Positions 9,293 to 17,509 of a DNA stretch of 64,000 bases are shown piece after piece. How positions within the stretch are numbered: the first letter of the stretch is position 1; each line of letters begins with the position of its first letter. The notes under the pieces were generated by a model. That model saw nothing but the letters and a program-made list of their open reading frames with translations, searched no databases and was not told the DNA's origin. A program made the translations under genes and the position numbers. The stretch is from Pedobacter cryotolerans (GTDB lineage Bacteria; Bacteroidota; Bacteroidia; Sphingobacteriales; Sphingobacteriaceae), in contig NZ_SWBO01000007.1 of NCBI RefSeq assembly GCF_005116475.1, forward strand, positions 1-64,000, given 5' to 3'.

Positions 9293-9568
9293 TTAAAGTA
9301 TTGTAACTTGTATTTCTGATTTAATCTCGAGCTGTTTGCCCTGTTTTCGAGCTTCCTCCAGAAAACTTACTACATTTTCGATACTTTCTTTAAGTTCTAC
9401 GATACGGTGTAAAGAATGTTCATCATCTTTGCCATTTCGCTCTTGCGAACTGAAGTTTTTAATCTGATGAAACTGTATCTTACTGGTAAAAACATTCTTT
9501 AAAATTTCACGGCTTTCTAAAGCAGAAAAATTGCCGTCAATAAACTTGAATTTTTGTACGTTGTTCAT
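9293..9568 (-). CDS. 91-residue conserved-looking hypothetical protein
   Basis: Start chosen at MNNVQKFKFIDGNFSALESR (9568) rather than the ATG at 9643, because 9568 overlaps the stop of the preceding small gene in an ATGA arrangement and the extra 25 residues look random. The protein is soluble, alpha/beta in look, with a charged helix (RIVELKESIENVVSFLEEAR) before a final strand (IKSEIQVTIL). I do not recognise the family. It is sandwiched between the small membrane peptide and the DUF6671 gene with almost no spacing, which argues for a real, co-translated gene. Confidence 0.65.
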   Translation of the reverse strand: MNNVQKFKFIDGNFSALESREILKNVFTSKIQFHQIKNFSSQERNGKDDEHSLHRIVELKESIENVVSFLEEARKQGKQLEIKSEIQVTIL

Positions 9569-9729
9569 GATTGTTGTTGTTTTAATAGTTGTGCTGAGCA
9601 AAATGCTCCTGAAATGATACTTAATGAAGATAATAGCTCGCAAATGAATAAATCGGTGGTGACTAACGCCGTAGTGAGAGATAGGAGCATTATTGTTGTA
9701 AGCAGAGCGATGATATTGTTTTGTTTCAT
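9565..9729 (-). CDS. 54-residue small membrane protein coupled to the next gene
   Basis: ATG at 9729 opens a 54-codon frame beginning MKQNNIIALLTTIMLLSLTT, with a second hydrophobic stretch LFICELLSSLSIISGAF and a polar end (LLKQQQS). The TGA stop overlaps the ATG of the following 91-residue gene (ATGA), a classic translational coupling layout. It begins 30 bases after the CutA-like gene. Two membrane spans are predicted by eye. Function unknown; position in an operon ending with a bicarbonate permease suggests a possible membrane partner. Confidence 0.6.
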   Translation of the reverse strand: MKQNNIIALLTTIMLLSLTTALVTTDLFICELLSSLSIISGAFCSAQLLKQQQS

Positions 9730-9759
9730 TTTAATACTGATTGAAAAAAGAATAATTGA

Positions 9760-10071
9760 TTAAACCGGAATGGTATTTTGTTTCACCATCTCATCAAAAC
9801 TGCTGTTAGAGCCAACAATTGGAGTTGAGATAATCAAAACTTCTTCGCCCAATTTTGCTTCTACGGCATTAACGATCTGGTTAATTAACAGCGATTTAGA
9901 TTTGGCCGTAATCACATTAAAAACCTGTTTGGTAAAATTTCCGTCTTTTATGGTGTAGGAAATATTGTCTACATCTATCACTGCCGATGCGATGAATTTG
10001 GCTCCAAGCAGGTGTTTAACCAATTCTTCGGCGTTGTTTTTCTTGTCTAAGTAAATGATAACGTTGACCAT
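9760..10071 (-). CDS. CutA-like protein (PII-type ferredoxin-like fold)
   Basis: 103 residues. The pattern follows CutA: an N-terminal strand (MVNVIIYLD), helix with AEELVKHLLGAKFIASAVID, a hairpin region (DNISYTIKDGNFTKQVFNVI), a second helix (KSLLINQIVNAVEAKLG), strand (EEVLIISTPIVG) and the closing helix SSFDEMVKQNT that resembles the YLxWxxENT end of CutA trimers. The usual copper-related residues are not obvious. CutA and PII share a fold, and PII-like SbtB controls SbtA in cyanobacteria, so a regulatory role toward the permease in this operon is possible but inferred. Located 15 bases after the icd stop. Confidence 0.7.
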   Translation of the reverse strand: MVNVIIYLDKKNNAEELVKHLLGAKFIASAVIDVDNISYTIKDGNFTKQVFNVITAKSKSLLINQIVNAVEAKLGEEVLIISTPIVGSNSSFDEMVKQNTIPV

Positions 10072-10086
10072 AAATTTTACCCTTTT

Positions 10087-11523
10087 TTATTGACCCTGAC
10101 CTAATGAAAATGCAGCCTTGCCATTAAACTCATATAGATTCTCTGTTTTAACGACATCAATATTTAACTCATCGGCCTGTTTTAGCAGTTGAACGATGTC
10201 TTCTTTACTAATGGTAATATCCACATCTGATATAAACCTGCATCTCCAATGATCGGTACAGAATGTTTCCTCAAAACCATTAGGCCATACTTTTACCCCT
10301 CTGTTGGTAATCATGGCAAGCACCACGTCGCCGCTGTCCATTGCCTTAATTTGCGTTGCCAGCTTGTTAGCGTTACTACCAGACCAGTGCACAAAAAGAT
10401 CTACACCTACCAATTTTTTCACTGCTGCTGGTTTTCTTATGTATTTGGGTAGTTTTAAAGCTGTATTCGTAAACTGAGTGCTGACTTTTAAAAACGATGG
10501 CTGCTCTCCCAAATTTGAAATAAGGTGTGCCGTAAATTCTGATGTGCTTACCTCCTTTTTGCTAAATCCGCTTTTGAAGATATCTTTGGTGTGTATGCCC
10601 TCTTCAATGGTTTTCAACCAGGCATTCTGGATGTTTTGTGCAACCCCTGTTTGTCCGATGTGTGTAAGCAACATAACAGCGGCTTGGATAAGCCCAGAAG
10701 GATTACCCATATTTTTGCCTGCAATATCTGGAGCCGAACCATGTATGGCCTCAAACATGGCACATTCTTCGCCAATATTTGCTGAACCACCTAAACCAAC
10801 CGAGCCTGCAATTTCTGCAGCAATGTCAGAAATGATATCTCCATAAAGGTTCAGGGTTACGATTACGTCAAAATCTTCAGGCGACTGCGCCAATTTAGCG
10901 GCTCCGATATCAATGATCCAGTGATCGGTTCTGATTTCTGGGTATTCCAAAGCAATCTCATCAAACACCTTATGGAACAGCCCGTCGGTTTGCTTCATGA
11001 TATTATCTTTGGTGAGGCATGTCACCTTTTTTCTGCCCTGCTGTTTGGTATACTCAAAAGCATAGCGGATAATCTTTTCACATCCGGGCCTGCTGATGAG
11101 CTTCAGACACTGGATTACCTCATCTGTCTGCTGATGCTCGATCCCCGCATACAAATCTTCCTCGTTTTCCCTGATGATTACCAGATCCATTACCGGATGT
11201 TTTGTAGCAATGAATGGATGAAAGCTCATGCATGGGCGAACATTTGCATACAGACCCATCGCTTTCCTCATGGTTACGTTCAAGCTTTTATAGCCCCCAC
11301 CTTGTGGTGTGGTAATGGGAGCCTTTAAGAAAATTTTGTTTCTACGGATTGTATCCCAAGATTCTGCAGCAATGCCCGAAGTATTTCCAGCTAGATAAAC
11401 TTTCTCTCCTACTTCAATTTCGTCAATTTCCAATTGTGCTCCAGCCACCTTTAAGATCCTTAAGGTGGCATCCATAATTTCTGGACCTATTCCGTCTCCT
11501 TTTGCAACTGTAATTCTCGTCAT
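10087..11523 (-). CDS. icd: Isocitrate dehydrogenase, long (about 480 aa) type
   Basis: 478 residues. The catalytic domain covers residues 1-340: GDGIGPEIM near the N-terminus, substrate-binding region around SLNVTMRKAMGLYANVRP, YAGIEHQQT, and the nucleotide and metal region NLYGDIISDIAAEIAGSVGL followed by EAIHGSAPDIAGKNMGNPSG. A C-terminal extension of about 135 residues marks the long dehydrogenase type seen in Thermus and Rickettsia. It oxidises isocitrate to 2-oxoglutarate, releasing CO2. It is the first gene of the operon and is divergent from a CbbR-like LysR gene, with 91 bases between them. Confidence 0.92.
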   Translation of the reverse strand: MTRITVAKGDGIGPEIMDATLRILKVAGAQLEIDEIEVGEKVYLAGNTSGIAAESWDTIRRNKIFLKAPITTPQGGGYKSLNVTMRKAMGLYANVRPCMSFHPFIATKHPVMDLVIIRENEEDLYAGIEHQQTDEVIQCLKLISRPGCEKIIRYAFEYTKQQGRKKVTCLTKDNIMKQTDGLFHKVFDEIALEYPEIRTDHWIIDIGAAKLAQSPEDFDVIVTLNLYGDIISDIAAEIAGSVGLGGSANIGEECAMFEAIHGSAPDIAGKNMGNPSGLIQAAVMLLTHIGQTGVAQNIQNAWLKTIEEGIHTKDIFKSGFSKKEVSTSEFTAHLISNLGEQPSFLKVSTQFTNTALKLPKYIRKPAAVKKLVGVDLFVHWSGSNANKLATQIKAMDSGDVVLAMITNRGVKVWPNGFEETFCTDHWRCRFISDVDITISKEDIVQLLKQADELNIDVVKTENLYEFNGKAAFSLGQGQ

Positions 11524-11581
11524 ATTGATGATGTGTTTTTGATTGGCACAATATTCCGGGAAAGTTTTTATATATTTTTAT

Positions 11582-11605
11582 TTATGTTTGTAATGATATA
11601 CATAA
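11582..11605. promoter_or_regulatory. Inverted repeat with LysR-type T-N11-A features
   Basis: TTATGT (11582-11587) and ACATAA (11600-11605) form a perfect inverted repeat spaced by 12 bases in the icd/lysR divergent intergenic region, ending 9 bases before the lysR ATG. LysR regulators typically bind such interrupted palindromes to activate the divergent operon and limit their own synthesis. Binding is inferred. Confidence 0.45.
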
Positions 11606-11614
11606 AAATTATTT

Positions 11615-12538
11615 ATGCATTATACCCTACATCAGCTTCAAGTTTTTTTGAAGGTTACCCAAACTAAAAGCATTACCAAAGCAGCAGAAGAGTTACATTT
11701 AACCCAACCTGCAGTTTCCATCCAACTGAAAAACTTGCAGGACCAATTCGAAATTCCACTTACCGAAGTAGTTGGACGTCAGCTCTATGTAACGGATTTC
11801 GGGAGAGAAATTGCCCATGCTGCAGAGAATATTTTGAATGAGGTTTACGCCATCAATTACAAAACCTCTACCTTCAAGGGACAGTTAACAGGGCGGCTAA
11901 AAATTTCCGTAGTTTCCACAGGCAAGTATGTGATGCCTTTTTTTTTATCAGATTTTATGAAAGAGCATCAGGGCGTAGAACTGCTAATGGATGTGACCAA
12001 TAAGAATAAGGTACTAGAAAGTTTGGAGAACAACGAAGTTGATTTCGCACTGGTTTCTATTTTACCGACCACATTACATGTGGAGAAACTTGATCTACTG
12101 CAGAATAAACTTTATCTGGTAGGTGATTCATCTCCGGTTTTAAATAAAAAAGCGAAGGTAAAGGAGATATTTGAAGAGCTGCCGATTATTTTTAGGGAAA
12201 AGGGCTCTGGAACCAGACAAACAATGGAAGCTTTTTTCAACAGAAATGAAATTGCAGTGCTGAAGAAGATGGAACTTTCCTCTAACGAGGCGGTAAAACA
12301 AGCTTTACTGGCCGGACTTGGCTATTCTATTATGCCGTTGATTGGGATCAGGAACGAATTGCAAAACAAGGAACTGCAGATTATACCAGTAAAAGGTCTT
12401 CCGATTACCACAACCTGGCGGATTGTTTGGCTAAAAGGCAAAAAACTCTCTCCAGTTTCTGCAGCTTATTTAACCTACCTAAAGCAAAATATCTCAACCA
12501 TCGTGCAGAACAGATTCACATGGTATGAGCAGTATTGA
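11615..12538 (+). CDS. LysR-family transcriptional regulator, CbbR/CmpR-like
   Basis: 307 residues. The N-terminal winged helix-turn-helix covers residues 1-62 (LHQLQVFLKVTQTKSITKAA and LTQPAVSIQLKNLQ). A linker helix leads to a periplasmic-binding-like effector domain from about residue 90. The effector half contains FREKGSGTRQTMEAFF, close to the SGTR motif of CbbR-type regulators that sense metabolites tied to carbon fixation or inorganic carbon. It is divergent from the icd-to-sbtA operon, so it probably controls it. The ligand could be a TCA or carbon metabolite such as 2-oxoglutarate or citrate; this is inferred. Confidence 0.88.
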   Translation: MHYTLHQLQVFLKVTQTKSITKAAEELHLTQPAVSIQLKNLQDQFEIPLTEVVGRQLYVTDFGREIAHAAENILNEVYAINYKTSTFKGQLTGRLKISVVSTGKYVMPFFLSDFMKEHQGVELLMDVTNKNKVLESLENNEVDFALVSILPTTLHVEKLDLLQNKLYLVGDSSPVLNKKAKVKEIFEELPIIFREKGSGTRQTMEAFFNRNEIAVLKKMELSSNEAVKQALLAGLGYSIMPLIGIRNELQNKELQIIPVKGLPITTTWRIVWLKGKKLSPVSAAYLTYLKQNISTIVQNRFTWYEQY

Positions 12539-12649
12539 TATTAGCTATATAAATCACTGATGGCAATGGCACAAAGCGACGAAATTGAAAAAATCAACAA
12601 GTTGTTGAATGCCGACAACAGCAATTTGAAAAATCAGCTTAGGAGTGAA

Positions 12650-13023
12650 ATAGACGCGAGAATGAACCTAGAGCCATTAGGAATGAATTTAAAAAAATCT
12701 GCCATGATGAGCCTACCTGCCTAAAGCACTTAGCCCTGCTAAATTAGGCTAATCGTCATAGATGCAAGAAATGTAGGCAGGATAAATATTGCAAAGGAAA
12801 ATCCGAATATTTAAGGCGCTTCTCTAAGTGTGGCTACAATGAGACTGCAATTTCAAATACAGTTTTTCATAGGGTTAAATTTCCGTTTTTAGAGGCCTTA
12901 TATATGTTTTTTTTTACTAAGGTCATACACAAGCAGAACAGCAAGGGAGCTTTCAATGTGCACCGCTTTGAAGAAAAATACTTGCTGGCTATTCAAGCAA
13001 AAGATCAATGCGATGTTAAATAA
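12650..13023 (+). pseudogene. Relic of an IS1595-family transposase
   Basis: One frame ending at the TAA at 13021-13023 reads FKKICHDEPTCLKHLALLN, a stop, then ANRHRCKKCRQDKYC and FSKCGYNETAISNTVFHRVK and FPFLEALYMFFFTKV. The paired CxxC motifs and the FHRVKFPFLEALYM segment match the zinc-ribbon N-terminus of IS1595 (ISXO2-like) transposases. The catalytic domain is absent and an internal stop is present at about 12745-12747, so this is a dead fragment. Confidence 0.6.
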
Positions 13024-13383
13024 GAGTAATAGCGTGCAAAAGAACTGGCAAGTCCTAATTTTGCTAGCTAATAAGTAGAAGAAAATATGAAAATGCAGCC
13101 AAGATCGAAACTTAATGTTTCTTGGTTCAAAAGTTATTAAATGATTAATGACTATTTAAGCAAATATTGAACTGAATCATGCTACCTGATATATAGTCAC
13201 GCTAGTTCAACCATATTTAATCTGTGCAAAACAAGTGCTCCCCAGAATACAAAAAAAGATCAGGTAAAACCAACTAACAGAGATGAACTCCGGCAAAGGC
13301 TAAATCAGATAACTAATGAAACGCTTTTCTTTGATCCCATACATTAAATAATCGGTCGAAAAATATAAAAATCATTAAAAGAA

Positions 13384-13413
13384 GAGGCTGTATCATAAAA
13401 ATGATACAGCCTC
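13384..13413 (-). terminator. Strong hairpin after the carbonic anhydrase gene
   Basis: A perfect 13-base stem (GAGGCTGTATCAT paired with ATGATACAGCCTC) with an AAAA loop, 18 bases beyond the stop of the minus-strand carbonic anhydrase gene. No long T run follows on either side, so it may work as an mRNA 3' stabiliser as well as a terminator. Confidence 0.6.
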
Positions 13414-13430
13414 ATAAAATGAGAGTAAAA

Positions 13431-14180
13431 CTATTCCACAAATTCAAGCTTACCCGTTCTCAAGGTATAAAAAACTCCTACTATTTTTATTTCACCCTTG
13501 TTTTCCATATCCTTTAGTATTTCACTTTTGGCCCTTATCTGAGATATTGCATATCTAATATTATTCTGTGCGACCACTTTTACGAAAGCTTCATTTTTAG
13601 AGGATTTTTCTCCCTCAAACCCCTGGCTCATTGCAACCGCAGGTTGTATGTTCGATAGCATAGCCGTAATATTACCTAAATCCACTCCATCTATTGCTCC
13701 CTTAACTGCACCACAGTGTTGATGTCCCATCACAACAATAAGTTTTGCCCCAGCCACCTTACAAGCAAATTCCATGCTCCCTAATAAATCTGTATTTACA
13801 AAGTTACCAGCAACCCTTCCAACAAATACATCTCCCATACCTTGGTCGAAAACATCTTCAACCGGCACTCTACTATCCAAACAACTTAAAACCATAGCCT
13901 TTGGATACTGTCCATCTGTTACAGTTTTCCTGATTTCTTCGGTGTGCTCGCGTTGGGTTACAGTCCCTGTATTAAAGCGTTGGTTACCCTCCTTAAACTC
14001 CTGTAAAACTTTCTCTGGAGACAATGAATTCTGTTCAGCTTTTGTCATGAGGTGTCTACGTCTGTATTCTGCCCTTGAAGGTTCTACAATTCCATTAACA
14101 TTTTTAGTTGAGGAATTGCATGAAATAAGTAATTGGAGAATAATGATTACATTAAATATGTTCAATAATTTTTTTGTCAT
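13431..14180 (-). CDS. Lipoprotein beta-class carbonic anhydrase
   Basis: 249 residues. It begins with a lipoprotein signal whose lipobox is LLISC (Cys21), so it is probably anchored in an envelope membrane facing the periplasm. The beta-carbonic anhydrase domain follows. Zinc ligands are Cys100 in CLDSR, His153 and Cys156 in GHQHCG, with the Asp102/Arg104 dyad present, so it should be active in converting CO2 and bicarbonate. It lies about 900 bases beyond the LysR gene of the bicarbonate-themed operon, is transcribed toward it, and is separated by transposon debris. A periplasmic enzyme supplying bicarbonate to the SbtA-type permease is a sensible but unproven link. Confidence 0.93.
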   Translation of the reverse strand: MTKKLLNIFNVIIILQLLISCNSSTKNVNGIVEPSRAEYRRRHLMTKAEQNSLSPEKVLQEFKEGNQRFNTGTVTQREHTEEIRKTVTDGQYPKAMVLSCLDSRVPVEDVFDQGMGDVFVGRVAGNFVNTDLLGSMEFACKVAGAKLIVVMGHQHCGAVKGAIDGVDLGNITAMLSNIQPAVAMSQGFEGEKSSKNEAFVKVVAQNNIRYAISQIRAKSEILKDMENKGEIKIVGVFYTLRTGKLEFVE

Positions 14181-14754
14181 GGCATTTTACTTTTTCGGTC
14201 ATACAATTTTGCAGAATTCAACCCATATATTTTCATTTATAATTTTAATCGAAATCATAAAATAAGTTTATGTTTTCAAGATATACTAACGTAAAAAAAT
14301 CACCACTAATAATAAAATTACTTCACTATATCAACAACTCATCCTCATTGTCCAACCGTTCATGTCTTCTCGGCTGTTTTATCTTATAGGGTGAATTTTA
14401 AGTCTGCACCTTTTGTTATGTGATTATCTTTAAAATGAGGTTACGTGAGATTTGAACGGATTCAAATGATTATGATTGTTGCTCTTCAAATAAAAAATAG
14501 CCACTTAAAATGCGTTGATAGCTAAGATTTGGGTTATGGCAAAATTTTGACAGAATTATAGCATCTAATTTGCAGACCGAAGCTATCAGTTTGTTTCATG
14601 GTCATGCAATAACAAAAATATTCGGTTTTAATAACGGACAGATACTGTTTTGTTTTCGTTGATAAGCCAAAAGAATTTATAACTATTGCGACGACCCTTT
14701 TGAAGAATATCGAAAGCTCATAATCATATATATGTAAATGAAAATTAAAGTAAA
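14181..14754. other. Noncoding stretch; nothing recognised
   Basis: AT-rich DNA upstream of the carbonic anhydrase and of the broken acetyltransferase. I see short open frames on both strands but none with protein-like composition, no hairpin with a T run and no tRNA. It presumably contains the carbonic anhydrase promoter. Confidence 0.4.
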
Positions 14755-15193
14755 ATGATTTTATATCGACAGGCAATAAACGAAGACTTCGACTTCACAT
14801 TTATACTAAAAAGAAGTACAAGTAAAAAACTTGTAGAAAAAATTTGGGGTTGGGATGAAGATGTACAACTCAAATATCATAAAAATCAATTTAACCCCAA
14901 TGAAATTAAAATCATAATTTATGGTGAAAATGAGGTGGGCGATATATCAACTTTTATTACAGAAAATATTTTGCTTATAGAAAATATCCTGATAGATCCA
15001 GATTCTCAGGGAAGAAATATTGGAACTAGAGTGCTTCTTGATACCATTGAAACGGCATCTGAATATAATAGAATTATTGAGTTACAAGTTTTGAAAAATT
15101 AATATCCGGGCTATAAAACTCTATTAATTTTTAAATTTTCAAACCTTTGAAGAGACAGAACTACATTATAAAATGAGATATCAAAAAAATTGA
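14755..15193 (+). pseudogene. GNAT-family acetyltransferase, broken
   Basis: The first 115 codons (MILYRQAINEDFDFTFILKR onward) show the GNAT fold, including the acetyl-CoA loop in DPDSQGRNIGTRVL. The frame closes at 15100-15102 just after an A5 run. Removing one A restores KINIRAIKLY, then a TAA where a glutamine is expected, then FQTFEETELHYKMRYQKN to a stop at 15191-15193, the normal GNAT C-terminus. A frameshift plus a nonsense codon indicate a decayed gene. Substrate unknown. Confidence 0.7.
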
Positions 15194-15300
15194 GTCCTTC
15201 ATCAATTTTGTTAAAATTAGTTCCGACGAAGTATCTGCAAGTAAAACCGAAATTCTTAAAGCTGCAAAACGTTAGGCAACATTTATAAAAACAAATCGAA

Positions 15301-15636
15301 TGTCAAAACTGAAAAAAAACAGAGAAAAACTTAACTTGACGCAGGAAGAGCTTTCTCATCAATCAAAGATTTCTATAAGGACCATTCAACGTATTGAATC
15401 GGGAAAATGAACCAAAAGGACAAACACTTAAATTATTAGCGAAGACTTTAGGAATCAAAGAAAATGAATTGCTTGAAGAAGTGGAAACCAATAGTGAAAA
15501 TAACTTCGCCATAATAAAGATTATCAACCTCTCTTCATTGCCTTTTACCATATGCCCACTTGCAAATATTATTGTTCCTCTTGTCATAATTTTTGCCAAA
15601 AAGCAATTCAACCTGCACCTGATTTCAAAATTATAA
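15301..15636 (+). pseudogene. XRE-type helix-turn-helix plus membrane-domain protein, frameshifted
   Basis: ATG at 15301 gives MSKLKKNREKLNLTQEELSH and continues through a Cro/C1-type helix-turn-helix to IESGK, then hits TGA at 15408-15410. Shifting by one base continues with EPKGQTLKLLAKTLGIKENE and two hydrophobic segments (SSLPFTICPLANIIVPLVII), the layout of Bacteroidota XRE proteins with a DUF4870-like membrane tail. The C-terminal membrane part ends early at 15636. I consider it a remnant regulator. Confidence 0.65.
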
Positions 15637-16044
15637 AGCCACACATACACGATCGTGGCTGAAATATCTTTAGGAAATATTCCACCATTTAGGATTTCTG
15701 AATTGAAAGTCTTTGTTTGACACCTCACGGATGGTCATTTAGATCCAAAACCAAATTATTGACATATGCCAACAATTTGGTTCAATTTTAATCCGCCCAA
15801 GGTGAAAGAAAAGAATTTAGAGATTAAAATTTGATCAGTAATCAATAATTCTTTTGTTCTTTAGATCATCAACAATGGGCGCTAATATGCTTAGAAATGA
15901 TATAAGGTGTTCAAAGTAGTCCCCCTGCTGCGTACTGCAAAAAGCCTCAGAGAAATCTGAGGCTTTTTTGTTAGGTAAAATTTTAAAAAGAATAGCAAAT
16001 TATTTATTAAGTATTGCTACCTTCAAACGTCTCTATTTATAAAC
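15637..16044. other. Intergenic region with a terminator; promoter of the kinase gene
   Basis: No gene seen. The stretch ends with a strong terminator (15941-15969) that has no intact gene directly upstream, and then about 75 bases that must hold the promoter of the histidine kinase gene. The bases before the hairpin could be the end of a small RNA, but I cannot show one. Confidence 0.35.
15941..15969 (+). terminator. Rho-independent terminator without an obvious upstream gene
   Basis: AAAGCCTCAG, a six-base loop, then CTGAGGCTTT followed by a T run. It is a textbook plus-strand terminator; the nearest upstream plus-strand coding sequence is the broken XRE gene 300 bases away. Confidence 0.75.
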
Positions 16045-17355
16045 ATGTCTAAAAGTCTCCCTAATAAATTAACTGATTTAAAATTAACATCTTGGGCCGA
16101 TTTAGTAGGTAGCAAAGAAAATTTTTCATTAGAAAGCCGAATTTTTCATTCCATTTCTATCGGATTATTAATTTTAAATCTACTCTATATTCCTTACAAC
16201 TTTTTTATCGGACTTCACATCGGAGCCTTATCGGGTTTCATCTTTTTCCTGGTTTTCTTTTACCAGTATTACAATTCTAGAATTAACCATAAACCGCATA
16301 GCAACCTATTATTTGGCAGTTTAGGAATTGTAATTTTAGGTGCAAATTATTTTACCAACTCTGGCATTGTTGGTTCTACAGATATTATTTGGCCTGCTTA
16401 CCTATTATTGGTTTTTGCCATATCCCCTTATAAACAGCATATTATTTGGCTTATTGTTTACCTTATTTGCTTTGCTGCTATACATGTGGTAGAATATTTA
16501 CATCCAGAATTCATTAGCTATCCAATTACACCTGGTAAAAGTCAATTTATTGATCGCGTTACTGCTTTTCCCATACCAATTATTGCGATTTTTTTAGTGA
16601 TTAAATTTATGAGGCGAAGCTATGATAAAGAAAAAAATGACACCTTAGCAAAAACAATTGCTGTTGAAAAAAGTAATATCGAAAAAGATAAATTGATGTC
16701 TATCATTTCGCATGATTTAAAATCGCCTTTGGTAAGCATACAGAATTATTTAACCTTACTTAATGAGAATGAAATAGCTGCCAGCGATAGACCTGCCATA
16801 GAAAAGGATTTGCTTAAATCTACCAGTAATGCCATGGAAATGCTTTCTAACTTATTATTGTGGTCTAAATCTCAAATGGACGGCCCGAAAGTTCAACTTA
16901 TAGAAATAGACTTGATTAAGGTCTTAAAAAATACTTTAGAAATGGAAAAAATTCTTGCTTCTAAAAAGAACATTACCTTAAACTATCAAATTCCATCGCC
17001 AATTATTGTTATTGCAGACATAGATATGCTACAGTTAGTGGTACGAAACCTAGTAAGTAACGCCATTAAGTTTACTCATTTTAATGGGTTAATTAACATT
17101 ACAGCAAAAGCTGAAGGAAAATATTGCAAGTTAACCGTAGAAGATAATGGTGCTGGGATAAAAGAAGAAGAGCAAGATCAAATATTTTCTGTTAGTACAA
17201 AACCTGCTTATGGTACAGACAACGAAAAAGGTGTTGGTTTAGGATTGGTATTGTGTAAAGAATTTATTGAAAGACAAGATGGAAGTATTTACTTTACCAG
17301 CACTGTAAATGAAGGTTCTAGTTTTATGGTTTTAATACCTACAAAGGTGGATTAG
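16045..17355 (+). CDS. Membrane sensor histidine kinase (orphan)
   Basis: 436 residues. About six membrane segments span residues 32-190, with almost no extracytoplasmic domain, so the membrane part itself is likely the sensor. The dimerisation and phosphoacceptor box is SHDLKSP with His223. The ATPase domain has the N box (VVRNLVSNAIKFT), the G1 box (VEDNGAGI) and G2 box (GVGLGLVLCKEF). It should autophosphorylate and pass phosphate to a response regulator. No response regulator gene lies next to it, so its partner must be encoded elsewhere. Signal unknown. Confidence 0.92.
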   Translation: MSKSLPNKLTDLKLTSWADLVGSKENFSLESRIFHSISIGLLILNLLYIPYNFFIGLHIGALSGFIFFLVFFYQYYNSRINHKPHSNLLFGSLGIVILGANYFTNSGIVGSTDIIWPAYLLLVFAISPYKQHIIWLIVYLICFAAIHVVEYLHPEFISYPITPGKSQFIDRVTAFPIPIIAIFLVIKFMRRSYDKEKNDTLAKTIAVEKSNIEKDKLMSIISHDLKSPLVSIQNYLTLLNENEIAASDRPAIEKDLLKSTSNAMEMLSNLLLWSKSQMDGPKVQLIEIDLIKVLKNTLEMEKILASKKNITLNYQIPSPIIVIADIDMLQLVVRNLVSNAIKFTHFNGLINITAKAEGKYCKLTVEDNGAGIKEEEQDQIFSVSTKPAYGTDNEKGVGLGLVLCKEFIERQDGSIYFTSTVNEGSSFMVLIPTKVD

Positions 17356-17509
17356 CAGAAGTTAGTCCAACAATGCTTTTGCTACAAAGCACAAGTTTTT
17401 ATTAAATAAACCTACTTGCAGCGGCATCCTTTTACTTGCGTAGCTTGTAAAAGATATAGCTAAAAGGAGGACTGTCTTTAATTTTTGCAATGTAACTGCT
17501 TTACAATTA

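Larger units (their letters stand above)
12539..13430. other. Accessory intergenic region with transposase relic
   Basis: Between lysR and the carbonic anhydrase gene the only recognisable content is the IS1595 relic (12650-13023) and the terminator hairpin at 13384-13413. The remaining roughly 450 bases show no coding signal, repeat or RNA structure that I can support. Confidence 0.5.

Noticed and set aside
9554-9763. Plus-strand 69-codon frame opposite the small membrane protein gene
   Set aside because: Antisense to the tightly packed minus-strand operon; the minus-strand 54-codon frame has the ATGA coupling and membrane character, the plus frame has neither.
14534-14776. 80-codon minus-strand frame upstream of the broken GNAT gene
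   Set aside because: Composition is not protein-like and it overlaps the GNAT start.
15900-15970. Possible tRNA 3' end or attachment site before the orphan terminator
   Set aside because: No cloverleaf can be drawn and no TPsiC arm or CCA-type end is present.
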